Shown here: piece after piece, positions 7,320 through 10,543 of the stretch
How the letters are laid out: every line of letters begins with the position of its first letter
Position numbering within the stretch: the stretch's first letter is position 1
NCBI GenBank assembly: GCA_030602665.1
Contig: JAUVZE010000024.1
Coordinates: forward strand, 1-10,543
Origin: Dehalococcoidia bacterium
Lineage (GTDB): Bacteria; Chloroflexota; Dehalococcoidia; Dehalococcoidales; JAUVZE01
Length of the DNA stretch: 10,543 bases
Reading direction: 5' to 3'
Translations under genes and position numbers: made by a program
Notes under the pieces: generated by a model
The model's database searches: none
What the model was told of the DNA's origin: nothing
Seen by the model: the letters and a program-made list of their open reading frames with translations, nothing else

Positions 7320-7347
7320 ACCTCATCCCCTTAGGTTTTTATGAGGT
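7320..7347. repeat. Small inverted repeat downstream of the geranylgeranyl reductase-family gene
   Basis: ACCTCAT (7320-7326) is complementary to ATGAGGT (7341-7347) with a 14-base loop. It sits 30 bases after the stop codon, where a terminator would be expected, but no T tract follows the stem. It could be an end structure of the mRNA or the outer edge of the adjacent palindromic element. Confidence 0.4.
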
Positions 7348-7363
7348 AACCCTCCCCCTTTGT

Positions 7364-7388
7364 CCCCCTCCCTTATAAAGGGAGGGGG
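7364..7388. repeat. Outer left hairpin of the palindromic element
   Basis: CCCCCTCCCTT (7364-7374) pairs perfectly with AAGGGAGGGGG (7378-7388) around the loop ATA. It is an 11-bp stem and a near-copy of the outer right hairpin at 7547-7573. Confidence 0.85.
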
Positions 7389-7400
7389 AATTGGTTATGT

Positions 7401-7421
7401 TAGAGGGACTTCGTCCCTCTA
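7401..7421. repeat. Inner left hairpin of the palindromic element
   Basis: TAGAGGGAC (7401-7409) pairs perfectly with GTCCCTCTA (7413-7421) around the loop TTC. It corresponds in inverted position to the AGAGAGGGGC hairpin at 7513-7535; the stems differ by changes that keep pairing. Confidence 0.85.
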
Positions 7422-7512
7422 AAACTCCCTATAATCATGTTTAGAGGCTAAGCCTCGCTCGGCCTCTCTTTTAGTATCCCGCTCATTTTCAAGGAGAGGG
7501 GGGAGAGATTTT

Positions 7513-7535
7513 AGAGAGGGGCAAAGCCCCTCTCT
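7513..7535. repeat. Inner right hairpin of the palindromic element
   Basis: AGAGAGGGGC (7513-7522) pairs perfectly with GCCCCTCTCT (7526-7535) around the loop AAA, a 10-bp stem. Confidence 0.85.
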
Positions 7536-7546
7536 TACCTAGTACT

Positions 7547-7573
7547 CCCCCTTCCCTTATTAAGGGAAGGGGG
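7547..7573. repeat. Outer right hairpin of the palindromic element
   Basis: CCCCCTTCCCTT (7547-7558) pairs perfectly with AAGGGAAGGGGG (7562-7573) around the loop ATT. It is one base pair longer than the outer left hairpin, with the extra pair present on both arms. Confidence 0.85.
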
Positions 7574-7583
7574 TCAGGGGGAT

Positions 7584-7600
7584 AGGTTGCTAAGCAACCT
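7584..7600. repeat. Flanking hairpin AGGTTGC-TAA-GCAACCT
   Basis: A perfect 7-bp stem with the loop TAA lies at the right border of the palindromic element. The same GCTAAGC centre appears in the mini-palindrome at 7444-7456, so the two may share an origin. Confidence 0.65.
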
Positions 7601-7613
7601 TATATATAGGCTA

Positions 7614-7642
7614 TTGACCAGTAATTGATTAGTGTTTAGAAT
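7614..7642 (+). promoter_or_regulatory. Sigma70-type promoter for the GreA fusion gene
   Basis: TTGACC (7614-7619), a 17-base spacer and TAGAAT (7637-7642) each match the consensus at five of six positions. Predicted start is near 7649, about 43 bases before the GTG start. It lies just outside the palindromic element, so the gene has its own promoter. Confidence 0.7.
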
Positions 7643-7691
7643 TAGGTAGGGCTAAAGCCTGACAATATATATTTAGGAGAGGATTTTAGAG

Positions 7692-8498
7692 GTGAGTGTT
7701 AGCCGACAGAATCTAAGTCTGGGTGAAGCCGCCAGCCGCTTTTTAGCCAGCTTGGCATCTGAGGAAAGGGCGATGAGCCAGCAGGAGGTATATAAGTTTG
7801 TTCGCTGGTTTGGTTGGGAACGACCTTTAGCTGGACTTACTCCCCCTGAGGTGGCTAACTACGCTCAGCGGTTATCATTATCAGATACCAGCTATATGAA
7901 GAATTTTGGGTTAATACGAGCCTTCTTGATTTATGCCAGTAAGCAAGGCTGGTGTAAGAGTAATCTATCTGCCCACTTTAAGACCAAGCTTGGGAAAACC
8001 AGGTTACCAGCTTCAACCAGGCAGAGCTTACTACAGGATACCCCCTTGACTCGGCAGGGATATGCTGAACTGGAAACGGAGCTGGTTGCCCTTAAGGGTA
8101 AGCGCGCTCAGGTTATTGATGAAATGCGTCGGGCAGCGGCTGATAAGGACTTCCGTGAGAATGCTCCTTTAGAGGCAGCTAGAGAAGAACATGGGCAACT
8201 AGTGGGGCGGATTAGGAAGCTGGAAGAGACTCTGAAGTCAGCAACTATTATAGATGAAAAACAAGAGGTCGCCCTAAGAGCCAGTGTTGGTGATAGCATC
8301 CTCCTGCGCAATGTAGCTTCCGATGAAGAAGTGCGCTATATGATAGTTAGTCCCAGGGAAGCCGACCCAACCAAAGACAGGATATCTAGTGCTTCACCTA
8401 TAGGTAAGGCAGTACTCGGTCGAAGCCGAGGGGAGATTATAGAGGTGGTAGCACCCGCCGGTAAGCTACATTATCAGATTAAGCAGATTGAGCGTTAG
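7692..8498 (+). CDS. GreA-family transcription elongation factor with N-terminal recombinase-like DNA-binding domain (268 aa)
   Basis: The C-terminal part (about 117-268) is a full GreA: LTRQGYAELETEL, a two-helix coiled coil, then an FKBP-like domain starting near ASVGDSILL and ending in IGKAVLGRSRGEIIEVVAPAG. GreA enters the RNA polymerase secondary channel and triggers transcript cleavage. The coiled-coil tip keeps the acidic pair, Asp153 and Glu156 (DKDFREN, versus DLKEN in E. coli GreA). Residues 1 to about 110 are extra: an all-helical segment (FLASLASEERAMSQQEVYKFVRWFG, then LTPPEVANYAQ and a helix ending YASKQGWCKSNL) resembling the SAM-like core-binding domain of tyrosine recombinases. 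No recombinase catalytic domain is present. Standard GreA is about 158 aa. Start is GTG at 7692, with AGGAGAGG at 7675-7682. The N-terminal assignment is an inference from pattern, less sure than the GreA part. Confidence 0.85.
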   Translation: MSVSRQNLSLGEAASRFLASLASEERAMSQQEVYKFVRWFGWERPLAGLTPPEVANYAQRLSLSDTSYMKNFGLIRAFLIYASKQGWCKSNLSAHFKTKLGKTRLPASTRQSLLQDTPLTRQGYAELETELVALKGKRAQVIDEMRRAAADKDFRENAPLEAAREEHGQLVGRIRKLEETLKSATIIDEKQEVALRASVGDSILLRNVASDEEVRYMIVSPREADPTKDRISSASPIGKAVLGRSRGEIIEVVAPAGKLHYQIKQIER

Positions 8499-8502
8499 TT
8501 AA

Positions 8503-8730
8503 ACTGTCGGAAAAGCTAGTTTTAAGAGCAGAAAGTCTGTAGCTAGGTCAGCCAATATTATCGCTATAATCGGGGTTGGCTCTGATTATGAGTCCAATCA
8601 AAAAGTTTTGCACCTTGCTCAAGCCTATAAGGACTTCGTTTATCCGTCAATAGGCTTACATCCCGGGAACCTAAAAGGTTCAGAAATAGACCGTAATCTA
8701 GAGTTTATTGAGGCTCATCCTCAAACCACC
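8503..8730 (+). pseudogene. Truncated remnant of a TatD-family metal-dependent hydrolase
   Basis: After a stop at 8500-8502 the frame reads ANIIAIIGVGSDYESNQ (from 8551) and FVYPSIGLHPGN (from about 8635), then a stretch ending FIEAHP near 8721. This matches the early strands of TatD-type hydrolases, including the GLHP motif, whose His is a metal ligand. The family's start with the DxHxH metal motif is missing, and everything after the first third is lost. The first TTG, at 8608, lies inside the conserved region and has no ribosome site, so this is not a working gene. The frame runs on to 8850, but only through antisense htpX sequence, where similarity ends. It lies directly between the GreA fusion and the convergent htpX, which suggests a deletion or rearrangement here. 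Confidence 0.7.
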
Positions 8731-9686
8731 AGGGTGGATAAGTGTTTTATCCTTTTGAGCATGTTAGGGTGCGTGGTGAAAAGCTCCATCAATTTATCAC
8801 CAGTGCCTAGCCGCACTTCCTTCTGGCGCAGTTCCATGAGTTCGTCATAATCAATAGTGCCACTCATGTCCCGGTCAATCTGGGATAGTTCTCTAACTTC
8901 ACGCCACGCCCGGGCAGGGTCATTGAGAAAGAAGGCCCTAACCCCCTCAACTCGCTTCAATTCCTCCTTGTTCCTGAAGCGGGCATTGCCGTAAACCAGC
9001 TTATACAAGGCAGTAGCCAGGTGATGTGGCATGTTCCCTAACTGAACGCTTCCCAGATCAGCATAGTACTCACGTATTCTGGAGCCATAGAGCACTAGGA
9101 GGTTGGTGATGAAGTAGAGGAGGAAGGCGCCAAGCCCAATTAGAGCGGCGTAACCACCCCCTTGGCTACGGCCACCGAAAGCTCCTCTCCACATTATACC
9201 CCAGGCAATCCAGTACATTATTAGCGGGATAGCTGAAAGTAGGGTGATAATTGCCATGTCACGGTGTTTGATGTGAGATAGTTCGTGACCCAGTACCGCC
9301 CTCAATTCGTCTTTGTTTAGTAGATTCAGAATGCCTCGGGTAACACAAACTCGCCCATCCCGCCGTGTTCGACCAAAGGCAAAGGCATTGGGTATAGCCA
9401 GCTGGGAGATACCAACTTTAGGTTTAGGCAGATGCGCATCCCTAGCAAGTTCCGCCACCATTCGATGTAGCCCTGGCTCCTCCTTTTCCGAAACCCACTT
9501 TATCTTCATCGTCCGGGCGACTATATAAGGGCCAACCAGATACTGGATACCGAGAAAAACAAAAGCTATAACGATATACAACACGGCACTTCCCGCTCCC
9601 ATCCAGGTACCTATACCGGTGATTACGCCGTAGAGGATGCCAAACAGAACAGCAACAAGTAAGAACATCCTGGTTTGAAGCCACAT
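8721..9686 (-). CDS. htpX: HtpX-type M48 membrane zinc metalloprotease (321 aa) with EF-hand-like loop
   Basis: Inner-membrane protease of the HtpX/M48B family, which degrades damaged membrane proteins. Two N-terminal membrane helices (about 7-28 and 33-57) precede the conserved AIPNAFAFGR (97-106) and the zinc motif HELSH (134-138). Two more hydrophobic segments follow (about 145-166 and 178-201), and the third ligand is Glu207 in REYYAD. THPNMLKRIKHL (305-316) matches the family C-terminus. Between them, residues 271-282 (DRDMSGTIDYDE) form a complete EF-hand calcium-loop pattern, with acidic or oxygen residues at loop positions 1, 3, 5, 9 and 12 and Gly at 6. E. coli HtpX lacks this. The ATG at 9686 follows GGGGAGG; a later Met is at codon 7. 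The stop falls within the TatD remnant on the other strand. Confidence 0.93.
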   Translation of the reverse strand: MWLQTRMFLLVAVLFGILYGVITGIGTWMGAGSAVLYIVIAFVFLGIQYLVGPYIVARTMKIKWVSEKEEPGLHRMVAELARDAHLPKPKVGISQLAIPNAFAFGRTRRDGRVCVTRGILNLLNKDELRAVLGHELSHIKHRDMAIITLLSAIPLIMYWIAWGIMWRGAFGGRSQGGGYAALIGLGAFLLYFITNLLVLYGSRIREYYADLGSVQLGNMPHHLATALYKLVYGNARFRNKEELKRVEGVRAFFLNDPARAWREVRELSQIDRDMSGTIDYDELMELRQKEVRLGTGDKLMELFTTHPNMLKRIKHLSTLVV

Positions 9687-9729
9687 ATAGTCCTCCCCTT
9701 AAAAATGGTTTTTATTCACTTACCACTTA

Positions 9730-9758
9730 ATAATATAACAAGACTGCAGGACTGGCAA
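9730..9758 (-). promoter_or_regulatory. Sigma70-type promoter for htpX
   Basis: Read on the minus strand, TTGCCA (9753-9758) and TATTAT (9730-9735) are separated by 17 bases and each match consensus at five of six positions. Predicted start is near 9723, leaving a leader of about 37 bases. No sigma32-like heat-shock pattern was recognised. Confidence 0.65.
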
Positions 9759-9825
9759 CAGTGTGGTTATCTGCTAGCTGGGTAATATGGTGATAATTAT
9801 GTCGCCACGTATAACACCACAGTCC

Positions 9826-9857
9826 TTGACAGCATATCATTGATATGCTACTATAAT
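9826..9857 (+). promoter_or_regulatory. Promoter for the DUF364 gene
   Basis: A perfect TTGACA (9826-9831) is followed by two possible -10 boxes: TACTAT at 9849-9854 (17-base spacer) or the perfect TATAAT at 9852-9857 (20-base spacer). The unusual spacing holds an inverted repeat that fills the gap. The leader to the ATG at 9898 is about 35 bases and has no strong Shine-Dalgarno sequence. Confidence 0.65.
9831..9849. promoter_or_regulatory. Operator-like 19-bp perfect dyad inside the DUF364 promoter
   Basis: AGCATATCA and TGATATGCT form perfect 9-base half-sites around a single T at 9840. The dyad starts at the last base of the -35 box and reaches the -10 region, so a protein bound there would block RNA polymerase. 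I do not recognise the half-site as that of a named regulator. A second short palindrome, ACATATGT, lies at 9863-9870 near the predicted start. Confidence 0.6.
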
Positions 9858-9897
9858 TATGAACATATGTCCATATTGCTTAAGTTCATTTAAAGAA

Positions 9898-10543
9898 ATG
9901 AAGATTCTTGATGATTTACTGGCAACACTGAGACAAGACGATGTAGTGAAGGATATACGCCAGGGACCTTTTCAGACAGCAGTGCTGACGCATAACTGCG
10001 GACTGGCATCAACATTACACAGTCACGGTCATCATCAGGATGTTGCTCCAGTGAAGGAAGCAGGAACATTGATTGGCAAAAGGGCGTTGGAAGTAGCTCA
10101 AATGGCTTATTCACCAAGTCTTCTTGAAGCAACTATCGGTATGGCAACCATTAACTCACTGCTTGAGGTTGACGAGGGGAAGTGTGTTCATCTTAACGCT
10201 AAGGACCTCCTTGCTGAGAGGGGTGAGGGCAAGAAAGTAGCCCTCATAGGTCATTTCCCCTTCGTTCCAGAGCTACGCCGGGTGGCAAAGGAACTATGGG
10301 TAATTGAGCAACATCCACGGGAAGGGGACTTCACCGAAGACGAGGCGGAAAATCTTCTCCCCCGGGCTGATGTTATAGGTATTACCGGCACCGCCTTCAT
10401 TAACCATACCATAGAGCACCTGCTCAGCCTCTGTCATCCCAAAGCCTATGTTATCGTCCTAGGGGGTACTACTCCCCTATCCCCTGTTCTCTTTGACTAC
10501 GGAGTCGACGCTATCTCAGGCACAAAGGTAATCGACCCGGAGG
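9898..10543 (+). CDS. DUF4213/DUF364 family protein, putative metal chelatase-like (C-terminus cut by window edge)
   Basis: An open frame of 215 codons from the ATG at 9898 to the window edge, with no stop. The N-terminal part (MKILDDLLATL, then THNCGLAST at 31-39) matches the DUF4213 domain, and the later part has the Rossmann-like DUF364 pattern: KKVALIGHFPF, an acidic LWVIEQHP strand end, LLPRADVIGITGTAFINHTIE and VIVLGGTTPLSPVLFDYGVDAISG. Relatives are often annotated as putative heavy-metal chelatases, a label resting on little direct evidence. A His-rich stretch, HSHGHH (41-46), and Cys34 could bind metal but this is unproven. The ribosome site is weak (AAAGAA just before the ATG). It is transcribed away from htpX, under a promoter with an operator-like dyad. 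Confidence 0.85.
   Translation, partial: MKILDDLLATLRQDDVVKDIRQGPFQTAVLTHNCGLASTLHSHGHHQDVAPVKEAGTLIGKRALEVAQMAYSPSLLEATIGMATINSLLEVDEGKCVHLNAKDLLAERGEGKKVALIGHFPFVPELRRVAKELWVIEQHPREGDFTEDEAENLLPRADVIGITGTAFINHTIEHLLSLCHPKAYVIVLGGTTPLSPVLFDYGVDAISGTKVIDPE

Larger units (their letters stand above)
7350..7586. repeat. Palindrome-rich element of about 237 bp with inverted nested hairpins (MITE-like)
   Basis: No gene is seen here. The left half carries a C5TC3-type hairpin and then an AGAGGGAC hairpin. The right half carries the same two hairpins in reverse order and opposite orientation. Pair centres (7376 with 7560, and 7411 with 7524) share one midpoint near 7468, so the halves are inverted copies at equal spacing. 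Sequence between the hairpins also matches: CTAAAA follows both inner stems in the inverted reading. The middle (about 7430-7500) does not match and holds a GAGGCTAAGCCTC mini-palindrome. This is the build of a miniature inverted-repeat element or a REP/BIME-like repeat. No transposase and no clear target-site duplication were seen. Confidence 0.7.

Noticed and set aside
7401..7421. UUCG tetraloop hairpin
   Set aside because: The bases TTCG are present, but the G pairs with C7409 to extend the stem, leaving a TTC loop rather than a closed UUCG tetraloop.
7350..7600. CRISPR array
   Set aside because: The repeats are paired hairpins mirrored about a centre, with no regular direct repeat-spacer pattern and no cas genes.
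8608..8850. Small rightward gene of 80 codons
   Set aside because: Its first part is the TatD remnant and its second part is antisense to htpX. It has no ribosome site, so it is recorded as a pseudogene fragment only.
9890..10132. Leftward open frame opposite the DUF364 gene
   Set aside because: It is antisense to a clear conserved coding frame and has no recognisable protein pattern.

Overview
The window looks like part of a bacterial chromosome, probably an uncultured Chloroflexota close to Dehalococcoidia. That assignment is an inference from gene content: a TAXI-type TRAP binding lipoprotein, a short ThiC paired with an archaeal-like Thi4, a SpeD/SpeB pair, a CBS-domain site-2 protease, a geranylgeranyl-reductase-family flavoprotein and an HtpX. 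No rRNA or other marker gene is present to settle it. Both ends cut through genes. No tRNA, rRNA, CRISPR array or intact insertion sequence was seen.

Layout. (1) 1-956, minus strand: a TAXI-family TRAP solute-binding lipoprotein, C-terminus missing. (2) 957-1331: a divergent control region with two good sigma70-type promoters whose -35 boxes are 22 bp apart, then a TPP riboswitch and an intrinsic terminator facing right. (3) 1332-3449: thiC and thi4, which supply the pyrimidine and thiazole halves of thiamine under the one riboswitch. (4) 3589-7289: a rightward run of speD, speB (overlapping by ATGA), a membrane-embedded site-2 protease with two CBS domains, and an FAD-dependent geranylgeranyl-reductase-family protein. 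Close spacing suggests one operon. (5) 7290-7690: about 400 bases without a gene, mostly filled by a palindrome-rich element of about 237 bp whose outer and inner hairpins are repeated in inverted orientation around a centre near 7468. (6) 7692-8498: a GreA-type transcript cleavage factor with an extra N-terminal domain resembling the core-binding domain of tyrosine recombinases. (7) 8503-8730: a decayed fragment of a TatD-family hydrolase, cut off by the 3' end of a convergent htpX. (8) 8721-9686, minus strand: HtpX membrane protease carrying what reads as a complete EF-hand calcium loop. (9) 9687-9897: a divergent control region with a promoter for each side. The right-hand promoter contains a 19-bp perfect dyad in its spacer. 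(10) 9898 to the end: the start of a DUF4213/DUF364 protein.

How the genes work together. ThiC and Thi4 feed thiamine synthesis, and the riboswitch should shut both off when TPP is plentiful. SpeD and SpeB are two steps of spermidine synthesis, but the aminopropyltransferase is not in the window. The protease and flavoprotein downstream suggest membrane-related functions. The most unusual items are the GreA fusion, the EF-hand loop in HtpX, the nested palindromic element, the Cys-His pair in Thi4 and the operator-like dyad in front of the DUF364 gene.
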